DNA of 64,000 nucleotides from Symbioplanes lichenis. GTDB lineage: Bacteria; Actinomycetota; Actinomycetes; Mycobacteriales; Micromonosporaceae. How positions within the stretch are numbered: position 1 is the stretch's first letter; every line of letters starts with the position of its first letter. The notes beneath the pieces were generated by a model. It was not told the DNA's origin. It saw only the letters and a list, made by a program, of their open reading frames with translations, and searched no databases. The translations under genes and the position numbers were made by a program. The DNA is taken from assembly GCF_030709675.1 (NCBI RefSeq), contig NZ_JAUZQD010000004.1, forward strand, positions 372,001-436,000. The letters are read 5' to 3'. Positions 8,661 to 17,460 of this stretch are shown piece after piece.

Positions 8661-10655
8661 CTATCGGATGATCGTGAAGGGCCGGCTGGTGCCGGTGAAG
8701 GGCTTGATCGCCCCGGTCACGCCCTTCGCGTCCCCGCGATGCATGATCCGGTACGTCCCCCCGCGCGCGTCCGCCGGCACGGTCCACGTGATCGTCGCCG
8801 TCGAGACGCCCAGGTACTCCCGCTTCCACGCATAGGTGGTCTGCCAGTCCGAGTCCGTCGCCACGGTGGTCCAGGTGGTGCCGTCGAGGCGTTGCACCTC
8901 GAGGTACGTACCCTCGGTGTGCAAGTTGTTGTTCGGATGCCCGGTCACGAAGTCCACTCGCACATCCGCGCCGGGTTCGTACTGCGCGTCCGGCTCCACG
9001 AGCACGCTGCCGAACGACTTGCCCAGCGGCGGGGTGTCGAGGACGACGCCGGGGCGCACGCTGATCCGGTTCTGCGGATAGGACGCCGGCTGCGCGGTGC
9101 TGGGCGTGGCCGTCCCGTCGCGCAGGGCCGTCGCCAGCCGGGCCAGCTCCTGCTCGTACGCGGGCCCGGTGTACCGCCCGAAATGGGTGGCCGCCCCTTC
9201 GTAGTGCTGCCGGTCGTACTCCTCCGGGGTCGTGACGTAGCCCGCGTAGGCGTTCGCGTAGCCGGCCAGGATCTGGTGGGTCGTGACCCCGGCGAGCGGG
9301 GCGCCGACGGCCTCGCGGACCCGCTGACCGGCCACGATCGTGAACTCGCCGGGGGCGGTGCTGATCGCCAGCTGCCCGATCCGGAGCAGTTGGACCGGCA
9401 TGATCTGCGGCGTCCACGGCGGGTTCTGGCTGCCCGAGCCGAGGAAGACGTCCTTCGGCGCCTGGCACGCGCGGACCGCGGGCGGCGTCGGGTTGACCAC
9501 GATGCCCGCGACGAGCAGGAGCGGGTTGGCGGTGAGGTCGCCCTCGTCCACGATGTCCGGGCCGGGTCCGTCCTCGGCGCCCGCGGTGAAGTTCTGGCCG
9601 AGCGCGCCGGGGCACGTGCGGTGCGGCTGCCCGTCCGGCGTGTACTCCCCCGCCACCTGGACGTTCGAGAAGTCGACGTACCGGCCGCGCGCGTCGATCG
9701 GGCCGCTCAGCACCTCGGTGGCGCCGTCGAACAGCTCTGTCGCTTTGTCCGCTTGGAGCTGTCCGATGATGCGCGTGTTGACGGCCTGGTCGTCGGTCGG
9801 GCCCTCCGCGCCGCCGTTGCGCAGGTTCGGCGACATGTCACCGGCGTTCGTCTGCGCGAAGGCGGCCACGAAGGCGGGTCCGTTGTCCCGCTCGACCACG
9901 TGCGCCGCGTAGCCCTTGTTGTCGGCGCTGATGAGGTGGTTGTCGGGTCGCATGGACGTGCCGTGCGTGGCGAAGAAGCTGAGCAGCCCGACGGGGACGC
10001 CGCCCTGCTCGAAACGCAACACCGACATGCGCGTGTCGACAGCTCCGGGGAAGGTCGCGCGGTCGGCGGCCGGGTTCGCCTCGAAGGCGGGGAGCGAGCG
10101 GTTCACGTTCGCGCCGGCGAGCGTCCCCTCGGCGATCTTGACCGTGCCCGGCGCGAGCCCGGACTCGGCTCGCTCGACCGCCCGGACGATGCCCGCGACC
10201 AGCGCCTCGAAGGTCTGCGCCTCGAAGCCGAGCGTCGTCAGGTTGTAGAGCGTGTGCTCGTCGAACCCGCCCGGGCCGGAGTGCGTGTGCGTCGCCGTGA
10301 GCACGAGGTTGGACACGTCGTAGGGCGTTCCCAGCCGGCGCAGCACCTCGGTGTGCACCGCCTGGGTGATGAAGTCGACCTCGGCGCTGACGAAGGCGAC
10401 GCGCTTGCCGCCGGCGTCCTGGACGAGGAAGGCGCGGGCCCATTGGCGGGAGGCCAGGCCGGCGGTGGTCTGGGCGGGGTCGGCGTACCCGAGCATGCCG
10501 ACCTCGGCCGGCGAGCCGGTGATGTCGCCGGTCCCGACGCCGACCTGATAGCCGCCGGGCGCCACTGCCGCGGCCCGCGCTGTGGACGCCGGCGCCGCCG
10601 TCGCCGTCGCGGACAAAACGAGCATCATCGCGGCGAAAACGCTCAGCACTCGCAC
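8661..10655 (-). CDS. Secreted neutral/alkaline ceramidase
   Basis: About 664 residues, the normal length for the neutral ceramidase family (N-acylsphingosine amidohydrolase), which splits ceramide into sphingosine and fatty acid outside the cell. After a signal peptide come the zinc-binding HTHSGPGG (residues about 123-130), FFATHGTSM and the catalytic-serine motif NAGDMSPN (Ser about 275, matching the family position). A C-terminal Ig-like domain ends in the last 150 residues. I chose the GTG at 10655 because AAGGGG lies 6-7 bp upstream; an ATG at 10673 lacks one. It is divergent from the LacI gene. Most bacteria lack sphingolipids, so host or fungal ceramide is the likely substrate. Confidence 0.9.
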   Translation of the reverse strand: MRVLSVFAAMMLVLSATATAAPASTARAAAVAPGGYQVGVGTGDITGSPAEVGMLGYADPAQTTAGLASRQWARAFLVQDAGGKRVAFVSAEVDFITQAVHTEVLRRLGTPYDVSNLVLTATHTHSGPGGFDEHTLYNLTTLGFEAQTFEALVAGIVRAVERAESGLAPGTVKIAEGTLAGANVNRSLPAFEANPAADRATFPGAVDTRMSVLRFEQGGVPVGLLSFFATHGTSMRPDNHLISADNKGYAAHVVERDNGPAFVAAFAQTNAGDMSPNLRNGGAEGPTDDQAVNTRIIGQLQADKATELFDGATEVLSGPIDARGRYVDFSNVQVAGEYTPDGQPHRTCPGALGQNFTAGAEDGPGPDIVDEGDLTANPLLLVAGIVVNPTPPAVRACQAPKDVFLGSGSQNPPWTPQIMPVQLLRIGQLAISTAPGEFTIVAGQRVREAVGAPLAGVTTHQILAGYANAYAGYVTTPEEYDRQHYEGAATHFGRYTGPAYEQELARLATALRDGTATPSTAQPASYPQNRISVRPGVVLDTPPLGKSFGSVLVEPDAQYEPGADVRVDFVTGHPNNNLHTEGTYLEVQRLDGTTWTTVATDSDWQTTYAWKREYLGVSTATITWTVPADARGGTYRIMHRGDAKGVTGAIKPFTGTSRPFTIIR

Positions 10656-10721
10656 AGCGCACCCCTTTTCCATCGACAATCGCTGATGTTAATGGGTGGC
10701 GGGGAGATGTGCGCGCGGTGT

Positions 10722-10755
10722 GGAATACTTCCGGGAACTGTCCCCGAAACTTCCG
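10722..10755. promoter_or_regulatory. LacI-type palindromes upstream of the LacI gene
   Basis: GGAATACTTCC (10722-10732) and CGAAACTTCCG (10745-10755) are 11-bp near-palindromes in the gap between the divergent ceramidase and LacI genes. The second matches the palindromes upstream of the ABC importer and GH3 genes. It overlaps the LacI ribosome-binding site, which suits autorepression. Confidence 0.55.
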
Positions 10756-10765
10756 AGGAGGACGC

Positions 10766-11758
10766 GTGGCCCGCGTGACCATCGCCGCGATCGCCGAGGA
10801 GGCCGGCGTCTCCGTGCCCACGGTGTCCCGGGTCCTCAACGGGCGGGCCGACGTGGCGCCCCAGACCCGCGACCTGGTCGAGAAGCTGCTGAAGCAGCAC
10901 GGCTACCGGCGGCGCACGTCCCGGCAGCAGACCGGGCGCGCCAACCTGATCGACCTGGTCTTCAACGACCTCGACAGCCCGTGGGCGGTCGAGCTCATCC
11001 GCGGCGTCGAGGACGTCATGCACGGCGCCGGCGTCGGGACCGTGCTGTCCGCCGTGCACAAACGCTCAGCCGACACGCGCAGATGGCTGCAGAACCTGTA
11101 CGCCCGGCGCTCCGACGGCGTCATCTTCGTCATCTCCAGCCCGAACACCGCCGCGTACGGGGAACTGCAGCGCCTCAACATCCCCGTCGTCGTGGTCGAC
11201 CCGGCCGGCGGCGCCCCGCCGGACATCCCGGTCGTCGGCGCGACGAACTGGTCCGGCGGCATGGCGGCCAGTCAGCACCTCACGTCGCTGGGGCACCGGC
11301 GGATCGGCTTCATCACCGGCTCGATGCAGATGGTGTGCAGCCAGGCGCGGCTGGCCGGCTTCCGCGCCGCGCTCGGCCCGCTGGTCGACGAGAGCCTGAT
11401 CGTCGAGGGCGACTTCGACTACAAGTCCGGCTACGAGGGCGCGCTCGCCCTGCTCCAGCGGCCCGACCGCCCGACGGCCATCTTCGCGTCCAGCGACACG
11501 ATGGCGCTCGGCGTCTACGAGGCGGCGCGCCGGACGGGCCTGCGGGTGCCCGAGGACGTGAGCGTCGTGGGCTTCGACGACCTGCCCGAGGCGCGCTGGA
11601 CGTCGCCGCCGCTGACGACCGTGCGGCAGCCGCTGGCCGAGATGGGGGCGCTGGCCGCGCGTACGGTTCTGCGCCTGGCCGGCGGCGGCGAGATCGAGAC
11701 CCCGCGCCTCGAGCTCGCCACCGACCTGATCGTCCGCGACAGCACGGCAGCCCTGTAA
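10766..11758 (+). CDS. LacI-family transcriptional regulator
   Basis: A 330-residue sugar-responsive repressor. Residues 1-50 form the LacI helix-turn-helix with TIAAIAEEAGVSVPTVSRVL and NGRADVAPQTRDLVEKLLKQ hinge helix. The rest is the periplasmic-binding-like domain, with typical VVVVDPAGG, HRRIGFITG, FASSDTMALGVYEAAR and VVGFDDLPEARWTSPPLTTV. The GTG at 10766 is preceded by GAGGAGGA, whereas the longer open frame has no such site. Family members bind an oligosaccharide or its breakdown product. Shared palindromes suggest it controls the ABC importer at 15.2 kb and the GH3 gene at 30.5 kb. Confidence 0.92.
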   Translation: MARVTIAAIAEEAGVSVPTVSRVLNGRADVAPQTRDLVEKLLKQHGYRRRTSRQQTGRANLIDLVFNDLDSPWAVELIRGVEDVMHGAGVGTVLSAVHKRSADTRRWLQNLYARRSDGVIFVISSPNTAAYGELQRLNIPVVVVDPAGGAPPDIPVVGATNWSGGMAASQHLTSLGHRRIGFITGSMQMVCSQARLAGFRAALGPLVDESLIVEGDFDYKSGYEGALALLQRPDRPTAIFASSDTMALGVYEAARRTGLRVPEDVSVVGFDDLPEARWTSPPLTTVRQPLAEMGALAARTVLRLAGGGEIETPRLELATDLIVRDSTAAL

Positions 11759-11871
11759 GAGTCACCGACCTGGTCGTCCGCGACAGCGCGGAGGATTCCG
11801 ACCATTCCCAGTCCGGGATGGCCGCCGCGCTCGCCGCCCAGCTCTGTGAAGCGACAGCACGGCAGCCCTGT
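11719..11871 (+). repeat. Partial duplications of the LacI 3' end
   Basis: The LacI 3' end (from about 11719) recurs downstream: CACCGACCTGGTCGTCCGCG at 11763 onward copies 11719 onward with one mismatch over the first 26 bases. An exact 21-base copy of 11736-11756 lies at 11851-11871. The first copy codes TDLVVRDSAED, a recognisable LacI C-terminus. The copies occupy the gap before the converging SGNH gene. Confidence 0.8.
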
Positions 11872-11901
11872 GCAGAGCCGGCACGGCGCCCGTCCGAGGC
11901 G

Positions 11902-13608
11902 TCAGCGCTGGTCGAACGAGGTCGGCAGATACCCGTCGATCTCGCGCCGGACCACCGCGGCGGTGTCCTCGACGGCCCGGCGCACCCGCGCGCCCGGGTC
12001 CCGGACGCCGTCCGAGCGCAGGTGCCACGTCATGTCCAGCAGATAGCCGTTGCTGTAGCCGACCGAGTAGTAGCCACCCCAGATCTCGCCCGGAAGGTCC
12101 CAGCGGAAGAAGACGCTCCGATACGCCTCGCCGCCCGGCTCGAGCGCGAGCCCGGCGGTCCGCATCGTGCGCACCCGGCCGTCCCGGAAGTAGCGGAGCA
12201 CGCACTTCTCCGGCCACCCGGTGATCGCTTTCCGCAGCGGCTCGCGCCGGCCGCCGGGCACCCGATAGAGATGCACGCGGAGGGTGCCGATCTCGCGAGC
12301 ACCGTCGCCGCCCTGGTCCACGACGAAGGGGTAGGTCGCGTTGGCCCGCACCACCGACCGGGTCGCCGGGTCGGTGAGGAAGCCGTTGTAGAGAAGGCAC
12401 CCGACCGGCCGGGTGGCGATCGCTTCCTCGCGGACCGCCGCGTCGCTGTCGAGCCGGCGCGGGTCCTCGCCGAAGTCGCCGAGCGGCGGATGGCCGAACT
12501 TGTCCGGGAAGGGCAGGACCTGCTCCAGCGAGGTGTACGGGCGGCGGGCCGGATCGCAGACCGAACGGTCCCGCACGCACGCCAGCACGTGGCCGGCCTC
12601 CGCCTTGTGCGCGGCCACCGTCGGATGGAACGACCAGGCCTGGTGCGGCAACACGCCCTTCCGGCCGGTGCCGGCGATGAAGCGGTTGACCCAGCGGGCG
12701 GTCTCCCCGCGGGTGTCGTCCTGGCACACGCCGTGATCGGCACCGCCCGTACGGAAGAGGTTGTGCTCGTCGACGTAGGAGACCCCGGCGGCGATCGCGG
12801 CCCGCTCGATGGCCGCGTCCGCCCGGCGGGCCACGCTGTTGAGCCAGAGCATGTCCGAGGCGCCGAAGTCGGCCGCCGCGCCGCTCCGGCAGGTCCCCGG
12901 CGGGTCGTCCGGGAAGAAGAGCGGATAGCCGAGGACGACGACCTGGCCGCCGGGCTTGGTGAGCTTCTTGACGCCCCGGTACGCCTCGGCCAGCTTCGGT
13001 TCCAGAGCCGGAAGTGCCGCGTCGACGAGCTTTTCGTGCTTCGCCTGGCACAGATTCTTGTGGAACCGGTTCTGCAGGAGCCGGCCGGCGGTGAACCGGA
13101 CGGCGTTGTTCACCCATCCGTTCGCCACGCAGTCCTTGAGGATGCCGGCGAAGTTCAGGTCGTTGCCGCCGATGGTCATCGTCACCAGGTCGTACCGGCG
13201 GTCGCCGAGATCGGTCTGGAGCGGCTCGTCCCACTGGCGCCGGGTGAGCGCGGTCCCGCCCAGTGCCCGGTCGGTGATCGGGACGCCGAGGTTCTCCAGC
13301 TTGGCGCCGCTGCAGGCCCGGAAGGTCAGCGACCAGTCACCGCCCAGCCGACGGTAGAGCTCGTACGCGTAGGCCTCGCTCGAGCGGTGGCAGCGGTTGC
13401 TCTTCACGTCGGTGCCGGGCAGGAACCCGTCCTCCGCTCCGGGGACCGGCGCACCTTCGCCCGCGGAGAACGAGTCACCCAGGGCGAGCAGCGAGAACGG
13501 GGTGTCGCCGGCGCCGGCGGCACCACCCGCCCACGGGACCTTGGCATCACAGCCGGCCAGGGCCAGCACGAGCACGAGCGACCAACCAATGAGGCGACGG
13601 ACCGCCAT
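11902..13608 (-). CDS. SGNH/GDSL hydrolase lipoprotein
   Basis: A 568-residue membrane-anchored lipoprotein (lipobox LALAGC, Cys20). The SGNH esterase fold is marked by LALGDSFSAGEG (nucleophile Ser46), a block I Gly region, and TIGGNDLNF carrying the oxyanion Asn. A candidate catalytic His lies in SFHPTVAAHKAEAGH. The C-terminal 180 residues or so form an extra domain without a recognised fold. It probably deacylates an extracellular ester or glycan. The ATG at 13606-13608 is preceded by TGGAGGTT, a strong ribosome-binding site. It converges with the LacI gene. Confidence 0.85.
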   Translation of the reverse strand: MAVRRLIGWSLVLVLALAGCDAKVPWAGGAAGAGDTPFSLLALGDSFSAGEGAPVPGAEDGFLPGTDVKSNRCHRSSEAYAYELYRRLGGDWSLTFRACSGAKLENLGVPITDRALGGTALTRRQWDEPLQTDLGDRRYDLVTMTIGGNDLNFAGILKDCVANGWVNNAVRFTAGRLLQNRFHKNLCQAKHEKLVDAALPALEPKLAEAYRGVKKLTKPGGQVVVLGYPLFFPDDPPGTCRSGAAADFGASDMLWLNSVARRADAAIERAAIAAGVSYVDEHNLFRTGGADHGVCQDDTRGETARWVNRFIAGTGRKGVLPHQAWSFHPTVAAHKAEAGHVLACVRDRSVCDPARRPYTSLEQVLPFPDKFGHPPLGDFGEDPRRLDSDAAVREEAIATRPVGCLLYNGFLTDPATRSVVRANATYPFVVDQGGDGAREIGTLRVHLYRVPGGRREPLRKAITGWPEKCVLRYFRDGRVRTMRTAGLALEPGGEAYRSVFFRWDLPGEIWGGYYSVGYSNGYLLDMTWHLRSDGVRDPGARVRRAVEDTAAVVRREIDGYLPTSFDQR

Positions 13609-13814
13609 GAACCAACCTCCACCGACCGGGCAACGCCACCGACTTCATCACCCGGCGCGACGGGGGCCGGCCGGGAAAGCGGCGGTTCACTCCGGGGTGG
13701 CAGCCATCGGCACGAACGGCGGGCGAACGGCGCGAATCGGTGGATACGCCGTGCTCCGTTCGGAGCGACCGGCGCGGCGACCTGGTCGCAGGCACCGCGC
13801 CGGCCCGCCCGGGG

Positions 13815-14852
13815 TCAGTCGATGGTGCGCGGGAGGGTCTTCGCCGCTTCCTTCAGGGCCGCGGCCGCCGAGGAGTACGGGTTGTAGGTGTACGTCCGCG
13901 ACAACGTGCCCGGGATCGTGAAGTACGCGGCGGACAGCTTGGCGGGGTCGGTCGCCAGCTCGCCGCGCGCCGGGACGTCGTTGCCGTCGTCCCAGCCCCA
14001 CGGGGCGTTGGCCGAGTTGGTGCCGCAGGAGTACGTGCCGACGCCGCAGTCACCGGACGTGTCGCCGGCGAAGGTGCCCAGGGAGGCGTACAGGCTGGTG
14101 TTGGTGCGCTGCGCCCAGAGGCCGCCGGCGGCGAAGATGTCGATCAGCTGGTACTGCACGTCGCGGTCGTTGCCGCTGCCCGGCGTCTCGCTCGTCGTCG
14201 ACGGGTAGTAGACCAGCCCGTCGCCGTTGATCGTGTACTGCGGGTACGCCTTGAGGCCGTGGCCCTGCGCCTCCTGGGCGGTGACGGGGTGCTGGAAGGA
14301 GTCGTGCGGCGAGGACTGGAGCTGCAGGGTGCCGTCGATCGTCTCGCCGCCGTTGGACCAGGTGCTGCCGGCCGGGGCGTACGAGTAGAAGTCGCTGTGC
14401 GCCACGGTGACCGCCGACCGCAGCACGCCGTAGTCGCTACCGTCGCGCTCGATCGCCAGCAGCAGGCCCTCGCCGTCGTTCTCGTGCTCGGTCTCGAAGA
14501 ACGGGTGGTCGACCCAGTCGCGCGGGTGGAAGAAGAAGTACGTGATGTACCAGTGGCTGCTCGTCTCGACGACCGAGTAGTAGGCCGCCGCGCCGAAGTT
14601 CGCGCCCGCCGTGGCCGCGTTGTCCCAGTTGTTCCGGCCGGTCAGGTCGCCGTCGAAGTCGACCTTCGTGATGTAGTCGCTCCTGCCGCCCAGCGCGTGG
14701 CTGCCGGTGGCGTCGACGTCCTGGTAGTGGATGGGCGCCCAGCGCAGGGCGAGCTGCGACCGGCTCACCGCGGCGTGGGCCGGGGCCGGCAGGGCGAGGC
14801 CGGTGCAGCCGAGGGCGACGGCCAGGGCCACCGCGATCCTCCGTACGGACAT
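13815..14852 (-). CDS. Secreted hypothetical protein, Vps62-like in part
   Basis: A 345-residue exported protein with signal peptide AVALAVALGCTGLALPAPAHA. The mature part contains WYITYFFFHPRDWVDH and ETEHENDGEGLLLAIERDGS, then DGLVYYPSTT. This combination of HPxDW and H-E-N-D resembles bacterial and fungal Vps62-like proteins of unknown function; I am only moderately sure of that. His, Asp and Glu residues could bind a metal, but no enzyme class can be assigned. The ATG at 14852 fits the signal peptide; the longer open frame upstream lacks one. Its promoter region is shared with the divergent ABC importer operon. Confidence 0.75.
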   Translation of the reverse strand: MSVRRIAVALAVALGCTGLALPAPAHAAVSRSQLALRWAPIHYQDVDATGSHALGGRSDYITKVDFDGDLTGRNNWDNAATAGANFGAAAYYSVVETSSHWYITYFFFHPRDWVDHPFFETEHENDGEGLLLAIERDGSDYGVLRSAVTVAHSDFYSYAPAGSTWSNGGETIDGTLQLQSSPHDSFQHPVTAQEAQGHGLKAYPQYTINGDGLVYYPSTTSETPGSGNDRDVQYQLIDIFAAGGLWAQRTNTSLYASLGTFAGDTSGDCGVGTYSCGTNSANAPWGWDDGNDVPARGELATDPAKLSAAYFTIPGTLSRTYTYNPYSSAAAALKEAAKTLPRTID

Positions 14853-14965
14853 GCGAGTCTCCCGCGATCTCGATGAGATAGACCGATGCCGATCCAATAG
14901 ATCGTGAGCGGCCGGCGCGTGTCCACATGGCGACCACGGCATGGCGGGCGGGCGACCGTTGGGCT

Positions 14966-14976
14966 CGAAAGTTTCG
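14966..14976. promoter_or_regulatory. Palindrome CGAAAGTTTCG, LacI-type
   Basis: Perfect 5-bp arms around a central G, lying 114 bp upstream of the Vps62-like gene and 238 bp upstream of the importer operon. It has the form CGAA-N-TTCG described for actinomycete xylanase promoters and belongs to the same family as the sites at 10745, 15157 and 30544. Confidence 0.55.
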
Positions 14977-15029
14977 GACTCGACTGTCGATCTCCGGCGG
15001 CATGGAACGGCAGGATGGACCGGTTCGCG

Positions 15030-15043
15030 TGGGAGCGTTCCCA
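15030..15043. promoter_or_regulatory. CebR-like box TGGGAGCGTTCCCA
   Basis: This 14-bp sequence differs by one base from TGGGAGCGCTCCCA, the operator of CebR, the LacI-family cellobiose repressor of Streptomyces. It lies 52 bp upstream of the -35 hexamer of the importer operon. CebR itself is not in the window. Confidence 0.6.
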
Positions 15044-15094
15044 AAGATACCGGGACGGCGTTTCAGCAGCCGCGCACAACCGCCTCTGAGACTC

Positions 15095-15123
15095 TTGACA
15101 CACCTCGGCCGAAACCCTACGTT
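15095..15123 (+). promoter_or_regulatory. Housekeeping-sigma promoter of the importer operon
   Basis: TTGACA (15095-15100), a 17-base spacer and TACGTT (15118-15123) form a near-consensus promoter. The palindrome CGGAACTTCCG lies about 35 bp downstream, inside the leader, where a bound repressor would block elongation. Confidence 0.65.
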
Positions 15124-15156
15124 AACGAAACCTCCCGATAACTTACGGGCCTCTTT

Positions 15157-15167
15157 CGGAACTTCCG
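15157..15167. promoter_or_regulatory. Palindrome CGGAACTTCCG in the importer leader
   Basis: Perfect 5-bp arms around a central C, between the predicted promoter and the first gene of the ABC importer operon. It matches the sites before the LacI gene (10745) and the GH3 gene (30544). Confidence 0.6.
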
Positions 15168-15213
15168 GAGACCGTCCGCCAGCGGCCGCGCCGCCCTTCG
15201 TATGGAGACTTCC

Positions 15214-16542
15214 GTGACACGCATACCGATGTCCCGCCGCTCGTTCCTCACCCTCACCGCCGGCACCGGCGCCGCGGCCGCACTGGCCGCTTGTGGCAGC
15301 TCAGGCCCCGGCACCTCCTCGGGCGGCGGCGCCAACGCCGACTACTGGTTCCTCAGTGGAGCCCCCGGCGAGACCATCCGCGGCGGCGCCGTCGAGCGGT
15401 TCAACAAGGGTGACAACGGCGGCAAGATCACGCCGAACGCGGTCCAGAACGACGCGTATAAGGACAAGATCAAGACGGCGATCGGCGCCGGCCAGGCCCC
15501 CACCGTCATCTGGGGCTGGGGCGGCGGCGGCCTGAAGAGCTACGTGGAGGCCAACCAGGTCGAGGACCTCACCGACTGGTTCGGCCAGAACGCCGCCGTC
15601 AAGGACCGGCTGTTCCCGTCGTCCTTCGGCCCGGCGACCATCGACGGCAAGATCTACGCGATGCCGGCCGAGACCGTGGCGCCCATCGTCCTTTTCTACA
15701 ACAAAGAGGTCTTCGAGAAGGCCGGCGCCACTCCCCCGCAGTCGTGGGGCGACATCATGAACCTGGTGACCCTCTTCAACTCGAAGAAGATCGCGCCCTT
15801 CTCGCTCGGCGGCCAGTCCCGCTGGACCAACATGATGTGGCTCGAGTTCCTCTTCGACCGCATCGGCGGCAGCGAGGTCTTCCAGGCCGTCTTCGAGGGC
15901 GAGAAGGACGCGTGGTCCCACCCCGCGGCCAAGCAGGCGCTGACCGAGATGCAGAAGCTCATCAACGCGCAGGGCTTCGTCAAGGGCTTCTCGTCGATCA
16001 CCGCCGACTCCAACGCCGACCAGGCGCTGCTCTACACCGGCAAGGCCGCGATGATGGTGCACGGCGCGTGGACGTACGGCAGCATGCAGAACGACGGCGG
16101 CAACTTCGTCAAGGACGGCAAGCTGGGCTGGATGAACTTCCCGCCGGTCGAGGGGGGCAAGGGCGACCCGAGCGACACCGTCGGCAACCCCGGCCAGTAC
16201 TACTCGATCTCCTCGAAGGCGACGCCCGAGCAGAAGGAGCTGGCCAAGAAGTTCTTCGCCTCCGGCGTGCTCGACGACACCGAGGTCAAGGGCTGGGTCG
16301 ACGCCGGCCAGGTGCCGATCGTCAAGGGCGCCGACGCGCAGTTCGCCGGTTCCAAGGACGCCGAGTTCCTCAAGTTCATCTACGACACGTCGTCGAACGC
16401 CAAGACCTTCGCCCAGTCGTGGGACCAGGCCCTCAGCCCCACCGCCGCCGAGGCCCTGCTGGACAACATCGCCAAGCTGTTCCAGGTGTCGATCTCGCCC
16501 GACCAGTTCATCACCAACATGAACGCGGTCATCGGCAAATGA
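15214..16542 (+). CDS. Carbohydrate ABC importer, substrate-binding lipoprotein
   Basis: About 442 residues of the family 1 extracellular solute-binding class. The N-terminus MSRRSFLTLTAG plus ALAAC gives a twin-arginine-like signal followed by a lipobox, so it is probably a Tat-exported lipoprotein. Family features include YAMPAETVAPIVLFYNKEVF, AGATPPQSWGDIMNL and a late TAEALLDNI region. I favour the GTG at 15214 because GGAGA lies just upstream; an ATG at 15202 has no ribosome-binding site. It is first in a three-gene operon; the next gene overlaps it by 4 bp. Promoter palindromes suggest control by LacI proteins. Ligand: probably a plant-derived oligosaccharide (inference). Confidence 0.92.
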   Translation: MTRIPMSRRSFLTLTAGTGAAAALAACGSSGPGTSSGGGANADYWFLSGAPGETIRGGAVERFNKGDNGGKITPNAVQNDAYKDKIKTAIGAGQAPTVIWGWGGGGLKSYVEANQVEDLTDWFGQNAAVKDRLFPSSFGPATIDGKIYAMPAETVAPIVLFYNKEVFEKAGATPPQSWGDIMNLVTLFNSKKIAPFSLGGQSRWTNMMWLEFLFDRIGGSEVFQAVFEGEKDAWSHPAAKQALTEMQKLINAQGFVKGFSSITADSNADQALLYTGKAAMMVHGAWTYGSMQNDGGNFVKDGKLGWMNFPPVEGGKGDPSDTVGNPGQYYSISSKATPEQKELAKKFFASGVLDDTEVKGWVDAGQVPIVKGADAQFAGSKDAEFLKFIYDTSSNAKTFAQSWDQALSPTAAEALLDNIAKLFQVSISPDQFITNMNAVIGK

Positions 16543-17459
16543 CGACCCTCGCGCCGCCCGCCGTACGGGAGAAGAAGACCACCGTCAACGGCGGGCGGAG
16601 CGGGCCGGTCGCCTGGATGGCGGTGCCGGCCCTGCTCATGTTCCTCGCCTTCGGGGTCGTGCCGCTGCTCGGCGTCGTCGCGCTGAGCTTCACCACCTGG
16701 GACGGCCTCGGCGACATCCACCCGTCCGGCCTCACCAGCTGGCGGGCCGTGCTCGGCGACCCGGGCCTGGTGCACGCCCTCTGGGTCACGTTCCTCATCA
16801 TGGCGCTCTCGTGGCTCTTCCAGACGCCGCTGAGCCTGCTCATCGGGACGTTCCTCGCCGGGCGGCAGCGCTACCGCGAGGTGCTGGCGGTGATCTACTT
16901 CCTGCCGCTGCTGCTCAGCTCGGCCGCGCTCGCGATCACGTACAAGGCGCTGCTCGACCCGAACTTCGGCCTCGGGCCGGGGCTGGGCTCGTCCCTGCTG
17001 ACCCAGGACTGGCTCGGCCGGGGCAACCTGGCGCTGGGCGTGGTCGTCTTCGTGGTGTCCTGGCAGTTCATCCCGTTCCACTCGCTGATCTACCAGGGCG
17101 GGGTGCGGCAGATCCCCGTTTCCCTGTACGAAGCGGCGCAGCTGGACGGGGCCGGCACGGTCCGGCAGTTCTTCCGGATCACGCTGCCCCAGCTCAAGTA
17201 CACGATCATCACCTCGTCGACGCTGATGGTGGTCGGCTCCCTGACCTTCTTCGACCTCATCTACGTGCTGACCGCCGGCGGGCCGAGCGACGCGACCCGG
17301 GCCCTGGCCCTGGACATGTACCAGCGCGGCTTCAAGGCCAGTCTCATGGGCCCGGCCAGCGCGATCGCCGTCATCCTGGTCCTCGTCGGCCTCGGCCTGG
17401 CGCTGCTGCTGCGCCGGCTCGGCGGCGACGCCGACGAGAGCCAGCTGGAAGGAGCCTGA
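16539..17459 (+). CDS. Carbohydrate ABC importer permease (MalF-like)
   Basis: 306 residues with about six membrane segments, starting VAWMAVPALLMFLAFGVVPLLG. The cytoplasmic coupling loop is YEAAQLDGAGTVRQFFRITLP, matching the EAA motif of CUT1 importers. Its ATG overlaps the stop of the binding-protein gene (ATGA), and the next permease starts one base after its stop, so the three proteins are made together. It forms the membrane channel with the next gene product. No ATPase gene is nearby; actinobacterial CUT1 importers commonly share the multitask ATPase MsiK coded elsewhere. Confidence 0.93.
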   Translation: MTTLAPPAVREKKTTVNGGRSGPVAWMAVPALLMFLAFGVVPLLGVVALSFTTWDGLGDIHPSGLTSWRAVLGDPGLVHALWVTFLIMALSWLFQTPLSLLIGTFLAGRQRYREVLAVIYFLPLLLSSAALAITYKALLDPNFGLGPGLGSSLLTQDWLGRGNLALGVVVFVVSWQFIPFHSLIYQGGVRQIPVSLYEAAQLDGAGTVRQFFRITLPQLKYTIITSSTLMVVGSLTFFDLIYVLTAGGPSDATRALALDMYQRGFKASLMGPASAIAVILVLVGLGLALLLRRLGGDADESQLEGA

Positions 17460-17460
17460 G

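Noticed and set aside
10696..13887. A 1063-codon open frame on the plus strand
   Set aside because: It is the shadow of the LacI gene in another frame and of the SGNH gene in antisense; composition is Arg/Gly/Ala-rich without any fold.
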